Positions 47,621 through 59,448 of a stretch of 64,000 bases of DNA are shown here, piece after piece. The position numbers and the translations under genes were made by a program. The stretch comes from Floccularia luteovirens (taxonomy: Eukaryota; Basidiomycota; Agaricomycetes; Agaricales; Squamanitaceae): positions 1,362,277 through 1,426,276 of the forward strand of contig VSJF01000010.1 of assembly GCA_009739215.1 (NCBI GenBank), given 5' to 3'. Every line of letters begins with the position of its first letter. Position 1 is the stretch's first letter. Under the pieces are notes generated by a model. It worked only from the letters and a program-made list of their open reading frames with translations, searched no databases and was not told where the DNA came from.

Positions 47621-48435
47621 ATGCTTGCCAACTACAGAAAGCCGAACACTAGAACCACTTTCCTTGTCCTCACCGCTCTTTCCCTCCTCTCCATTGCTCT
47701 CCTCTTCCTACATCCTGTTCTCTCCCCATCATACCATATATACGCATACCCCCAAGATTCTCATCATCTCGCACAGGCTTTGGATTCTCTTCGTTCTTCT
47801 CGTCTTCGCCACATATCCCCAATTCACCATCATAAACACAAACCACTTCGTCCGCCACTACATCTTGACACTCACCAAGAACTCTCTGCTGTTTCTGCTT
47901 TCCTCACGAGCCATTTCCAGAATGTTATTCCTCATTCAATCGACCCCACCCTCCCAATAGACCCTCATCTTGTATTGGATTTCGATATTCGTAGTGACCA
48001 TGCTCCGCAAGAGCTTCAAGATATGGTTGATGACTGTTTGGCTCCGTAACCCAGTCCTTCTCTTCTCAAAGGTCTGTCATTGTTCGCATCCAGCTGATTT
48101 CCCATTTTACTGACATAACAAAACTACGGCAGAAATACTCTCCACCTTCTAGAGAAATAAAGGCAACGCTGCGAGACCTCAAACTCCTTCCAGAATTTGC
48201 TGTGATAGAAATTGACACCCGTGATGATGCTTCAGTGTTAGAGCCCCTGCTAACACGTCTCACAAACTCATCAATACCTATCCTTCTTGTAGGGGGTAAA
48301 TCAGTTGGTGATGGTGATCCCGTACGTATTGCAGAGATGGCCAAGACAGGCGAGTTGCAACGTCTTATTCGCGATGCTGGCGCAGATGTAGGCGTCGTGA
48401 AGGGTAAGGGATATCGTCCACGAAGAGGGTTATGA
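47621..48435 (+). pseudogene. Glutaredoxin-fold membrane protein with non-Cys active site and a frameshift
   Basis: Exon 1 (47621-48071) begins with a short basic N-terminus and one signal anchor (LVLTALSLLSIALLFLHPVL), as in Golgi/ER Grx6/Grx7-type proteins. After an intron (48072-48132), exon 2 (48133-48435) gives KYSPPSREIKATLRDL, then AVIEIDTRDD, IPILLVGGKSVG and TGELQRLIRDAGA, a glutaredoxin C-terminal half. The CPxC site is replaced by SPPS, so redox catalysis is not expected. The frame breaks near 48042-48046: MVDDC ends in a stop, while the next frame reads VWLRNPVLLFSK, the expected beta strand leading into the site. One extra base explains it. Exon 1 is 451 nt, one more than a phase-consistent length. 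It may be a young pseudogene or a sequence error. Confidence 0.6.
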
Positions 48436-49936
48436 TCGGGGGATTTGAACTGGCATTGGACCTGTCCTTCCGAATACCGCAGTGCTGTGTTCATTGTCAT
48501 GTGTATGTGCATTTCGTGTCAACTGTTGACTACGATATTGTATCTCTGTTCCCACACGCTCCACTTACACGAGTTGGAAAGCCACGATTGAGGGACAAAA
48601 CCTATTCCTTCCCCCATGCTCTTTCTCCAGCCCCCCCACCTCACTCTTCTATCACGGATCAGAACACGTATTCGGTACCTCAGCTTCTATCCTTCTTCGC
48701 GATAAAATCAAACACGTCATCCCAAATCCACGCCGAAGAAGTAGAATTGACAGTGATATTATATTAAAACAACATCCCGACTGCCATGAAGCTTGTAATT
48801 TCAATACGACCGTTCTTCTTTGCTTCTCATTCATCAGCTACTTTCTATTTTTTGATTTTGGACATGTCACACCCCAACGTTTTGGCATCGCACACATTCA
48901 TTACCATTTTCCTCTATCACTCATACAAGCATGCATGCATGCGCCACACGGACAAGAAAAACATAGATTCATCACACGCATATATACATGGAACACGCAC
49001 TTCGAAATCATAACCCCGCAACTGGAAACCTCAGACTTTTTACCCACACTCCTTCGAAATGGACTTGATTATTTTTATACATCACATACACTACACGCTC
49101 CTTTTTTGGTTTGCAGGCTTATGGATTTGATTTTTTTTTGGGTTTTTGGCCAACTCTTTGGTTCTCGGGTTATTCTTTTACTTGGTTTTGCCCCTTCCAC
49201 AATGGTTATACCTTCTTCTTTTGCGAAATAGTAGGGTAATAAGACGTGTTCTACAATTAAAGCAACTTTACTGCTTACATGACCGGACACTTCCTTACGT
49301 TTTTCTTAGATTTATAGTTTTGTTGTTTCCCCTTGCTATCGAGTATTATATCGTATATTTAAAATGGTATTTTTTTTTTGGAAATTCGGCAATTGGTTAT
49401 CATTCTGTATATGGTTAGGACGAGAAGTGGGGGCACTTTGTGTGAGGGTTTTGGTATGATATGCTCATTGCCATTTTTGAGTTCCTGTGATGTGGGATAC
49501 GGGGTAGTAGGTATTTTGTTATTTGTGGTTGAATTTTGAAATTATCCCAAGTCTAGACCCTTTTGGGAGATAGAGCGATTGAGGGGGGTTTGTGCGGGAT
49601 CAACTGGCCCTCGGGTACCTAAGTCGTTAGTAATGAGAATCTAGGTTCCTATCTTTCAAGTCAATTTCGTAATTGCTAGTAAGTATAGTGTAAAGTATAC
49701 TTTCGCGGATAATAACCACTCTAATTCCCATACACCCCTCTTTCTTTTCCATATTATTGTACACCATTGGGTAAGGTTACTCCTATTAAATACTTTGATT
49801 CTGTATCTGGTAAACTCATAGACAGATTTGGGTTCAAGCTCAAGGTTGGTTGGTTTGGTTTTGTGCGTCGATATCGTCACGTGATCTCACAATCCGTCTC
49901 AGAGTTAGAAATTAGGATATAGAACGTTAATCAAGA
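48436..49936. other. Intergenic, no supported gene
   Basis: About 1.5 kb, T-rich in the middle (48780-49420). Open frames here are hydrophobic low-complexity translations of that T-rich sequence. A GGATTTGAACTGG stretch near 48440 looks like a reverse tRNA T-arm but has no matching arms. Confidence 0.45.
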
Positions 49937-52681
49937 ATGGAAAACTTAAAAAAAGGGAGTCGACAATCAAGCAGTCTGTATGGTTCCCAAGGTGGGAGGT
50001 CCTTAGATGTCCGTTGCAGAGATATCTCTCTGCATTTTATATTCAAATATAACTTGAAGGATTGTTACATCTTTGTTAATCATATCATAGATGAAGACGG
50101 CATTGGCCTACGGAAGGCTCCAGGGAGTGTTAAATCCATGAATGTGTTTGGTAACACAAATTATATCGTACGAGCACAGTACCCTTCGAAAGGAAGCTCA
50201 TCGCAATTTCCTAAACATATTGGTCCACACCAATACAATTCTCATCCTCATGTCGACTTGAGACAGCGCAATCGTCATCGAGGTCATAGCAATGTTGCAC
50301 ACCGTACGGTACGTCGATTCATCGCATCTCGGTACGAAGGACAAGCAAGGTCACATACATGATGGGTTCAAGGTGGTGGTTGATGGTCGCCTCTCTTCAC
50401 TCCCAAAGCCCTTATTCACCTCGATGGCAAGACGGGGCATCACACATGGTATATGTTTTCCCATATATTTTGTTCTTTAACGTGTAAAATGATGCCTTTA
50501 GTTCCTCATCCGAGTTTAGCAAGGAAACAGACGGAACACCCTGGAAGAATCCCAGCAACACCTACTATCACCGATAGACAAGAAGGCGCAAGACCTATCG
50601 TATTTAATGAGTTATCGATCCCTCGTCCCACAAAATCTAGTAAGATAGTCGTCCCACAGTGGCAAATTGAAGATGCAGAATATGAGTCTCGATCGCGTTC
50701 ACTGTTCCCGAATAAACATGCTCGTAATAAAGCTGCTGCTTCTGACTTCGACTATCTTAAAAGGGCAAGTATTGCAACTGCTATGGGTGCGTCCCGGAAG
50801 ACCTCGGCTACAAATGTTATTGGAAGGAGTGGGGATGTTGATGCAGATCCGAACAGGACGCGTGTTTTCATGGCACCTGGACTACAGTTGACGAAGGAGG
50901 GTGAAGGTTCAGATAGCAAATCTGGATATAATGTTTCGAAGGGGGCTCCGCGACACCAACCCAGATCACTAGCAAAGTAGGTGCTTTATTTTGAACCTAA
51001 AAGATAATTGTGTTTACACATACAAAGGACCCGTCTCCAACTAGCATCTAAATTCTCTGCTGCTAGAAAATCTGTAGCTCTCATGCCTGTTTCAAGTGAT
51101 GAAGATGATAATGATGAGGATGATGATAGTTCTGGGCCCGACAGCGATGATGAAGGAGCCGAAAGAGACATCAGTGAGCACGGCAGCCCCAAAAATAGCG
51201 AAGGTGGAGATGAGACCGACAACAGTCAAGATGAAAATGAAGATATTGCTGTGCGGGAGCCACCTGAACTCGCTTATCTCGATCCAACACCCAGAATCAC
51301 TATCCCTCTGCCTCAAATTGCGCCAGAACAGCAAACCCAACTCCTGGCGTTCCAATCGCAGTCGCAATCACAACAGCAACGGCATCAACAATCCCAACAG
51401 CTCCCACTAGATGATTTGATCACAGCAGTAGAAGCATTGAGTTTATCGGCTATCAGGATGCGACAAACAAAACAGCTGCCCTTCCTCCGTCGTAATTTGC
51501 GGCTTGGTTTTAAATCTCGTTGTGACGATCTAGGCATACCAACTTTTCAGGACGACAACGATGAGATACCAGACAAGATAGAGGTACGATATGATTACCC
51601 TCCTCAAGCTTTCTATGAAACCTTCATGAATCACTACTGGTGCCCATTGTGTGAACTACATGGTGCATTTCCGACGAGAGATATGCTAGTCTATCACTTG
51701 GAATGGGACCATCAGGAGGTTTACATCGAGTGGGAGGAAACTTCTGTTGGTTGGCGAGTCCTACTTCTCATCCCACAGCCTGCAGAAGAATTAGTGGATC
51801 CCGCTCCACTATCGAGAACCAGCCCTATCAGGAATTCGTTCCCATTGTCTCCTGCAAAACCGACACCTTCTCGTGTACGTGCTCAAGTAGAAGATAGTAA
51901 TCCATATCCATCAATAAAAAGAATTGCTGCTCTGCAAGAAGAGGAGCGGAGGGCCTCTTCAGTTCCATCTTCTAGAGATCGCTCTACGACTACTGCCTCC
52001 TTTGCTACCTCAAGTGAGACGTCAGCGACGACTAGTGAAACAACAACGGAACAGAATACGCCTGTTCCACAGACTCAACGATACCCAACACCACCACCAC
52101 CCACAGATCCTCTTGGGCCCTCTGCACGCCCACCATACCTTCCTGCAGTCTCATACCACGGCGGACCGACGGTATATTACTCCTGTCGGCCGCTCAACGG
52201 CCCATGTCTCTTTGATTTACTGGGCACACTCCCGATGGAACAGTTTGGGGTCTTGGATTGGGCGGTAAGAGATCGTGAAGAGGAGATATACGAAGTTGAT
52301 GATGTTAGGGAAGAGTGGAAGGTTGTGCATGCGCTGTGGGCGAGATGGATCATCTTGCACCGGTATAGCTGCCTTCTTTTTCTCTGTGCTTTGACGTTGA
52401 ATTGAGTTTTCTACCAGGAAAGAGTTCATCGCGAATTACTACAAGGGCACAATTTCATTTGTGGATGAGTATTGGAGGATGATACATAGGGCCGCTGGGT
52501 GGGACGCTCTGCGGTATCTATTATTTGTCGGTCATTCTTGTTTCTTTTCAAAAGAAAGAAGTTACTGATAGGGTGATATTTACAGACATTTGTTGCAGAT
52601 AAGTTTTTGACTGGTCAGGACATGGCAGGTGTGCTGAAGCATTATGAAAGCCTGACTGGAATGCAGTTTTGGTATAAATGA
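49937..52681 (+). CDS. Candidate SUZ12-like (zinc finger + VEFS-like) Polycomb protein
   Basis: The 3' structure is clear: exons ending at 50448, then 50502-50976, 51028-52362, 52418-52526 and 52586-52681, all in phase. The 5' part is unsure. A frame from 49937 (containing SLDVRCRDISLHF) must be joined to the frame around 50290-50448, possibly by an intron 50149-50288. The middle holds an acidic Ser/Asp tract and a Gln-rich tract. Next comes a C2H2 finger (YWCPLCELHGAF...LVYHLEWDH) of the spacing seen in SUZ12, and a Pro/Ser/Thr linker. The C-terminal helices (IYEVDDVREEWKVVHALWARW, FIANYYKGTISFVDEYW, FVADKFLTGQDMAGVLKHYE) resemble a VEFS box. SUZ12 binds EZH2 in PRC2, which deposits H3K27 methylation. 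The match is by pattern and order only; another C2H2 regulator is possible. It converges on BUR1 with 196 bp between. Confidence 0.55.
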
Positions 52682-52877
52682 ACCTGTCCTTTATAAATAA
52701 AAATGCATGTTAAGCACAACTTTGATAGTGGCGAGTATTGAAAATTCTTTTTGAACAGAACCATCTATTTCATAGTTGCAAATGATAATGATTAAAGCAT
52801 GCACTTGTGTTGGAATATGAATACATGACAGTGGAGTTCTATCGACCAAGACAAACAAGAAATAAGAAGAATCAATA

Positions 52878-55800
52878 TCACCCATAATTGAGCTCTCCCC
52901 CGCCACCCCCACCAGTAACACCAGAGTCACCTGGTCTTCGATCGGGACCTCGGGGTCCAGAATTCATGTCTCTGATATTTGTGGGTGGCGGTGGTCGTGG
53001 TGGTAGGTGCGCGGGTCTTGGTTGACGAGGCTCCCACCTGTCCGTCCGCGGGCCATGATGATTTTGTCGTTGGTTTGGATACGAAGGAGGGCCATGAGGA
53101 TTGCGAGGAGGACAAGGCACACCATGTGGAACAGGTGGCGGTGGCCGACCATACGGATAATTGCGTTGGTCATGACTAAATTGGTGATTATTGAAACCTT
53201 GAGGTGGTGGGAGACTAGGCTTTGGAGGGAAGTGATGGGGTGGAGGACCTTGATATAACATTTCCCGAGTCGGTGGTGGGGGATGATGTCCTCTCCCGTA
53301 ATGTAGACTTTGACCGGTGGGTGGAGGAAGGTGTCTGGGGTGTCCCTCTGGATGAGGCGCAGGATGGGGAGGTATGCCAACTGGGGCGTGGTTCCGGTGA
53401 CCGTGGCCTCGTTTATCAAACTCGTGTGAAGACTCATATGAAGGCAGCCTGCAAGGTGCAGAACGTAAGGACCAGAGATCAGGAAGTAAAAGAAATCAGT
53501 TTCAACTAACGTCTTTGGGTCCGCAGGAAGAGGATCGGTCCAGAAGTAATCATGGTCCAGAGCTTGGGATGCCGTGATACGTTCTCGTGGATTACATGTC
53601 AGGAGTTTATCCAACAAATCACAGGTTTCAGGACCAATGCTATTCCAAAAATGAGCCGTGAAGTACCACGTAACAAGAGATTAGAAAGGTCCTTACTCCT
53701 CAAAAGCTGTTTTCAACCTTCGAGAATAGTTAGGGAACCTTTTGATACCTTCACAACCCGGAAGCGAATCGTAGTTTGGCCAGGTGTGTTGGTTTGGAGA
53801 GCCACAGAGATGCCATATTTTATCGAGTTGATCGAGGTCGCTGTTACCTGGCAGAATAGGCCGCCGCATAAACATTTCTCCAAGAACGCAGCTGGATACA
53901 GTCAGATTAGCCGTGTATTCAACTTCTCTCAAGATGAAAAATACCCGATGCCCCAGATATCCACTTCTCCGCCATATTGCCTTGCACCTAAAAGCAGCTC
54001 CGGAGGGCGATACCATCTTGTCACCACACAATTTGTATATTTTCTTTCTCTTCCTCGATGATCGCTAATACCTCTGCCAACATTTACATCGAACGATCGT
54101 GCAAGACCAAAATCAGCGATTCGCAGAGAGCCGGTGTTAGATATCAAGAGATTTGCCGCTTTCATATCTCGATGTAGGATGTGGTTCTGGAATGAAAAAA
54201 CTCTTTTTTAGAAAATTAATCATGACACTAAATATCTCAGTAAAGACCTACCCGATGCATATACTCTGTCCCTTCAAGAAGCTGTCGCATATACAATTTA
54301 ATATGGCTCGGTTGTAACTTGACTCTCTCGTTTTCCAAGAGGCCGGCCAAATCGTGGTCCATATATGGGAAGACCATATATACAGAAAGTGGATCTTTGT
54401 CACTGCCTGGGACATGTCAAAGGGATATTACGGAAGATGAGTATATACACACTTCGAACGACAAACATGTCCAAAATTTCAACAATGCATGGGTGGTTCA
54501 GAGCTTTGAGGATTTTGATCTCTCTGAGCGCCGTCACAGGCATGCCTTCTTTCTCATTATGCATGAGAATACGCTTGAGAGCAACCGAGTTTCCGGTTGT
54601 TTTATGAATAGCCTTATGTACTTCACTGGATTTTCCTATCAAAATCCTGAATTTCATAGGATGTAGAAAATGATCTTACCCAAAAGTTCCTTCGCCCAGT
54701 TTTGTTGTGACTTCATAATCATTTTGCATACCACAACCCTTGAACTCACGTCCGTACAAAGCCATTTCTTCTTTCCTAGAGCGACGAATGATCTGCTTTT
54801 TCCGCAGCTGTCTGATTATCTTTGAATCGTTCTCTTTGGATTTTTCCATGTTATTGACGACATTATCTTTGGGGGGAGGAAGAAGTGGAGGTGGAGAATG
54901 TACACCTCTGGGTGCTGCAGGTGGTTTTATCGAAAATGAGACTTTTTCATGTACCGGTGGAAGTACTTGATTTGTATTATGAGCTAATCGAGCATCAGGA
55001 GGTGGGGGAGGAGGAGGGGAGGATGAAGGGGGTCGAGGTTCATTAGGTTCTGATTCATTCAGTCCTGGTAAGGCCGGAAGTGGTTGTGGTACTGGTGGGG
55101 GTAGCTGTTTAGTTGCAGGTGAGGCAGGATTAGAGCGTGTGGATTGTTCTGGAACATCAACATCGTTCGGAATATGACCGTCATGATATTCGTGGCCATA
55201 GTCGTAGCTGGCCTCATCACGTCCCCTATAATCCGGTCTACGAATTCTACGATCCATGTCATAAGCATCTTCTCGGCGTGACCAGTCGCGTACTTCTTCC
55301 CTACGAAAGTCGTGCTGCGCATGGGATGGCCGGTAGTGGCGGTCATCCACGTCTCCACCACGGCCACTGTAGTACCTGTCGTCGTCATCACGGTAGCGTC
55401 GTTCCCTTTCTCTATCCCAGTCCATACCTCTTTCTCGTTCGCGGTCTCTAAAGCTATCCAAACCATAGGAGCGTGTCGGAGGGCTAAATGTGATTTCGGG
55501 TGATTTATGTGTGGGAAGCCTATGCTTTTCTCGGTTGCCTGATGGCGGGGATGACGGTGAACGAGAGTAGGAGGCGGATTTTCTAGACAAAGGCGATCTA
55601 TCCCGCTCTCGCTCACCATGATCTTGGTTAGAGTAATCACGCCAACCGTTCGTATGACTTCTAGAATGGCCACGACCATAACTAGGGTTCCCAGTGGTCA
55701 GAGGTATTGAGCTTGCCAATGTATCGACTGCCTCTTCCTCGTGCAGAATCAGGCTCGCGTAGGCGCCTCTCAATATCATCCGACCTTTCATAAACTGCAG

Positions 55801-56089
55801 GCAAAACAGTATCTCTAGCACCGGTAAACGAAGGACTAGGACCATTTGCAGGTAAGGAATCCAGTTTTCTCTTGAAAGGAAAAGGTACTTTTGGTTTTGC
55901 AACAATAGGTTTCGAGGGAAGTGATGCTGGAAGTATTATGGGAGTCGTTGCAGCCAAAGGAGAGGCGTCATCAACTTCACCCTCCTCTGGAGAAGAAGTC
56001 GCCATTCTTTTAGCAGCCCGCTCACCGTCCGGAGACGACGACGCGGGTCTCTTTGGTACAGCTGGGGCCATTGGCCTAGCCAACGACAA
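52878..56089 (-). CDS. BUR1: BUR1/CDK9-type cyclin-dependent kinase
   Basis: Minus-strand exons: 56089-55785, 55681-54680, 54625-54453, 54406-54252, 54186-53945, 53891-53697, 53639-53511 and 53448-52878. They give 2,772 nt, 923 aa. The long N-terminus is Ser/Pro- then Arg/Asp/Glu-rich. The kinase domain starts near residue 425: [38 protein letters not shown] (in two stretches), [47 protein letters not shown] and [11 protein letters not shown]. The MPVTALRE helix is the PITALRE-like cyclin-binding element of CDK9/BUR1, and the whole is closest to fungal BUR1. This kinase phosphorylates the RNA polymerase II CTD and Spt5 during elongation, in the nucleus. The C-terminus is Pro/His/Gly-rich. The first junction is uncertain. 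I use a 103-nt intron (55784-55682, GTCGGA...CCCTAG), but coding-like residues continue to DHWEP inside it, so a one-base frameshift near 55683 is the alternative. Confidence 0.88.
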
Positions 56090-56585
56090 GGAGAGACAGA
56101 TATTTGTGAGAGTCGCTCACTTGGATGGTTGGCAGAGGAGGAAACACTTTGCTGACATAATCGAGTTACTTGTGACTTGTGGCGGTGCTCATACTTACTA
56201 CACTTATCTAGTCGTGGTTCTTACTCCCTTCATGCTCATAACGCAAGCATCGATGAGTGAATCTCCGTAATTAGGGTTGAAGTGGAGTGGTTAAAGACTC
56301 TTGGTTATAAGTGCCATGTAGTACTTCATGAGTGGGTTGTCTAAAGTCTCATCCCACAATTCTATGTGACTGAATAGAGACGGATGTTACCATTTCTCCC
56401 AACTCCTCAGATTGGGCCCGTTATTAGACCAGAGCATCAGAGGAAGTCCAGAATTATGACTGCTTTACATTCAATCTGAATTCATCATGAAACAACATTT
56501 GAGCCATGAGTTTTCAACTTTAATTGAAAATTTTTTCAAGACTTAAGACCCAGTGACAATCCCACTCCGCGTTCAGCTGTAAATA
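56090..56585. other. BUR1 upstream region
   Basis: About 500 bp, no gene; presumed promoter of BUR1. Confidence 0.45.
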
Positions 56586-56670
56586 CATCAGCAAAACTGT
56601 GCTGTCTTTTGCATGGCTTTGGTGTCTTTGTAAAGGTGACAAAGGCTAAAAAGTCACCAAAAGTAACCTA
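56586..56670 (-). repeat. Dispersed inverted repeat, copy 2
   Basis: Reverse-complement match of 38366-38450: CATGGCTTTGGTGTCTTTGT and AAAAAGTCACCAAAAGTAACC are the counterparts of the copy 1 landmarks. Differences are mainly single substitutions and two short indels. Flanking sequences do not match, so the boundaries are close to those given. Confidence 0.65.
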
Positions 56671-57629
56671 ACATCAGTAAATTGTGGAGGTTCTGGTTTG
56701 TCGTTGTGAGCCAATAAACGCAGTACAACCCTGTCTAAGGTGTGGGAAGTCTATGGCAGGTTTGCACTTCGCATTTCGCATTTCATTAAAAGTGATCCAG
56801 GTTACTGCTACCAGTCGCTCCTGAGATGTCGATGATGCTCAAATGTGATGTTGAAATATTATTCCTCGATGTCCTCAAGTTCTTATCGAGCATAAAACTT
56901 TTTATAAACTGACTAGGGACATGATCTGTATCTATAAGAGAATTCCTGCTAATACTAATCTCCTCGTTCTGACACTAATGGGAGTGCCATTAATGAAAAT
57001 ATTTGTTGAAATAACAAGCGTGCGCAAGTCCAAATGCGCACCCAAATTCATCAGACATAACACACCGTCATTTTTATCATACTACTCCTTTTATTAAAAC
57101 CTGCGTTAACAAGCATACCATGCCTTTTTTATGTCCTCCTTTAATCACTTAAAAGTAGAATCGTTTGTTTTCCTTTTTACACTACCTCGAAAACATATAG
57201 TTTATCTGTTCTTTAAAATACTTGGGAGTATGGGCCATTGCTCCGCATGACATATCCGAGTCTGTTTTAGATCACATGATTTGTTAAATATATCTATTTA
57301 GTATTTCAGTGTATTCATAATGGTTGGTGATTTTTGAAAAAAATTATAAATGTCAATATTCATGTGGGTATAATTATCCAGTACTCAGTACTTAGGATTC
57401 AAAATAACCTCTAAATCACAAATAAACAAAACAAAAAAAAATATATATGACAATATCATCAACTTGAGCTGCAAGTGCCATGATTTGTTCACCTAAATGG
57501 GGGGTCAGTTTTCTGATATCATGTTCTTGAGGCTGCACAGCTGGCTTTGATGGTTGGTCTTTTTCATGTGAGTATAGGGATTCATTTGGCAAAACAATAT
57601 CTGGTATATTTCTGTTGCTCTCTTCTATG
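56671..57629. other. AT-rich intergenic region before the retrotransposon
   Basis: About 960 bp with no supported gene. Confidence 0.45.
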
Positions 57630-58115
57630 TGTTATGACCTTATCCTAGATACGCGCTATCTCCCTGGACTTTAGAACACATGTGCAACACATTTCCTGCC
57701 TTGTTTACTTGTTTCCCATACACATTTTGTATTTGACTCGCATTCTGCTTCTATTAACTCATAGTGACTTGTGTCTGCTTCTAAATGACTTGTAGATACT
57801 TCTGTATGACTCCGCGCTGACTTGTAGCTTACTGAGCAGACACGCGTTTAGCTATTATTAGAAGTAGCATACTTGTATTTAAGTAGCATGAAACTACAGT
57901 CAAGCCTTAGCTTGATCTTAGTTTCGAATACCTCTTAACACGAGCAATTATTCTGTTACCTCAGTGACAACTAAGTGACTCTCCCTCCCTTGTCTAGGAT
58001 GGCAAGATAGTTGTAAATAACGGCACGGACGACACTGTACAGCCTGAAACACCTGGCTGTCCCCACCTCTGTAATTGACCTCAGAGAGACCCCGACAGGT
58101 GGTTTGTAACCTATG
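57630..58115 (+). mobile_element. Candidate 5' LTR of the Ty3/Gypsy element
   Basis: Begins TGTTATGACC, a typical fungal Gypsy LTR start, and is directly followed by TGGTAGCG, a primer-binding-site-like sequence. The 3' end reads GTAACCTATG and lacks a clean CA, so the boundary may be 58110 or 58115. CTATG occurs immediately before the start (57625-57629) and at 58111-58115, which could be a target duplication around a solo LTR rather than the left end of the element. The matching 3' LTR would lie beyond the window. Confidence 0.4.
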
Positions 58116-58123
58116 TGGTAGCG
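58116..58123 (+). promoter_or_regulatory. Primer-binding-site-like sequence
   Basis: TGGTAGCG matches the complement of the 3' end of initiator methionine tRNA, the primer used by several fungal LTR elements. It continues GTAACCTACCA, forming a small palindrome with TGGTAG, which weakens the match beyond 8 nt. Confidence 0.4.
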
Positions 58124-58308
58124 TAACCTACCATCGTGCTAGGGAAATCTGACTAGCAAACTCAACCGCTCCCTAACCCGGACACACCTATGACGAGACC
58201 AGTAAACAACGACACTCAAACCCCAAACGGTAACAAAAGATCAAGCTGATCAATTGTCACTTCCTCAAGTTTGACACCCCCAAACTTCCTTAATCACCAT
58301 GCTCTTTT

Positions 58309-59448
58309 ATGAGCAAAACCCCCACCTCTAACTTCGGACCAACAACTTCCTCCTACAACCCTCAAGGAACTTACTCCACACGGTCCCCATCCCCACCACC
58401 TCAACAACAAAGCGCATTCTCCAAACTTCACACTAAACTCGCACAACAAGCCACAAAGCAACAAACAAGAGATCCTTGGGTTAGACCAGCCAAATCACCC
58501 AACACGCCACAGCAACCACCACCACTTCAAATAACCAACGAACCAGAAGAAGACTACGAAGAAAAACAAGAAACCGAGCAACAGGTCTATGAAGAAGCTC
58601 AACAAACACCACCATGCATCACCTACGACTCAGACATCGAAATGTCCAATAATGCAAAAGAAATCAACATCGGCAGACCTACGCCATTCAACAGCAAGAA
58701 AAAACATGCACAACCATTCTTACAAGATGTCCAAATATACCTGGATATGAATGAAGAAATCTACAACAGCGATAAGAAAAAGATCTTATTTGCACTTTCA
58801 TTCATGAAAGAAGGAACAGCAGCTATCTACCACTCAAACATAATTGAAACCACCAATGGAAACTATGGAACCTGGTCTCAATTTAAGAAAGCCTTCCTAG
58901 AAGCATTTCAAGCACAAAACGTAGCAATGCAAGCAAGAACCAACCTCGCCAACCTACAAATGACTGGCAACAATATTACCAAATATATTTCAGAATTTAA
59001 AATCCTATCATCACAAGCAGGGATACATGAAGACACATCACTCATAGATATATTCATGAGAGGATTAAACGACGAACTAGTCGAATGCTTCTACAAACTA
59101 GACAACTTCCCAATAACCATGGAACAAGTCTACAAATACGCGTTCCAATTTGTAGACAGACTGCAGTGCATGAAAGATTTCCTACAATCTAGAAAGAAAC
59201 CATTTGCAAGACCAAGTCTATTTCCAAATAGAACAACAAGCAGAGACCCAAACGCAATGGAAATCAACCACATCAACACCGAAGAGCCTGCTCTAGACAT
59301 GGAAGAACTAGAAGAAATAAACAGAATGTCATTCGAAGAACGGAATAACCATTTCCTAAATGGGTTATACTTCATATGCCATCAGAAGGGACATCAATCT
59401 AAAGATTGCCCCAAAAGGAAGACCCTGAGAAGAAGAAGCAACCCTTGA
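58309..59448 (+). CDS. gag: Gag polyprotein of the chromovirus
   Basis: An open frame of 379 aa. The N-terminus is Pro/Gln/Thr-rich. The central capsid part is helical (FLQDVQIYLDMNEEIYN, KKILFALSFMKEGTAA, FKKAFLEAFQAQN, YISEFKILSSQAG, FMRGLNDELVECFY), as in Ty3/Gypsy retrotransposon gag. The C-terminal nucleocapsid knuckle reads LYFICHQKGHQSKDC: the CCHC spacing is kept, but the first Cys is Tyr (TAC, one G-to-A change from TGC). This predicts weakened zinc and RNA binding. It ends at a TGA before the pol region. Confidence 0.88.
   Translation: MSKTPTSNFGPTTSSYNPQGTYSTRSPSPPPQQQSAFSKLHTKLAQQATKQQTRDPWVRPAKSPNTPQQPPPLQITNEPEEDYEEKQETEQQVYEEAQQTPPCITYDSDIEMSNNAKEINIGRPTPFNSKKKHAQPFLQDVQIYLDMNEEIYNSDKKKILFALSFMKEGTAAIYHSNIIETTNGNYGTWSQFKKAFLEAFQAQNVAMQARTNLANLQMTGNNITKYISEFKILSSQAGIHEDTSLIDIFMRGLNDELVECFYKLDNFPITMEQVYKYAFQFVDRLQCMKDFLQSRKKPFARPSLFPNRTTSRDPNAMEINHINTEEPALDMEELEEINRMSFEERNNHFLNGLYFICHQKGHQSKDCPKRKTLRRRSNP

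Noticed and set aside
48425..48500. tRNA-like GGATTTGAACTGG stretch
   Set aside because: The T-stem bases do not pair and no anticodon or D arms are found.
49146..49418. 90-codon hydrophobic frame resembling a membrane protein
   Set aside because: It is a translation of a T-rich region with no conserved motif, so apparent helices are compositional.
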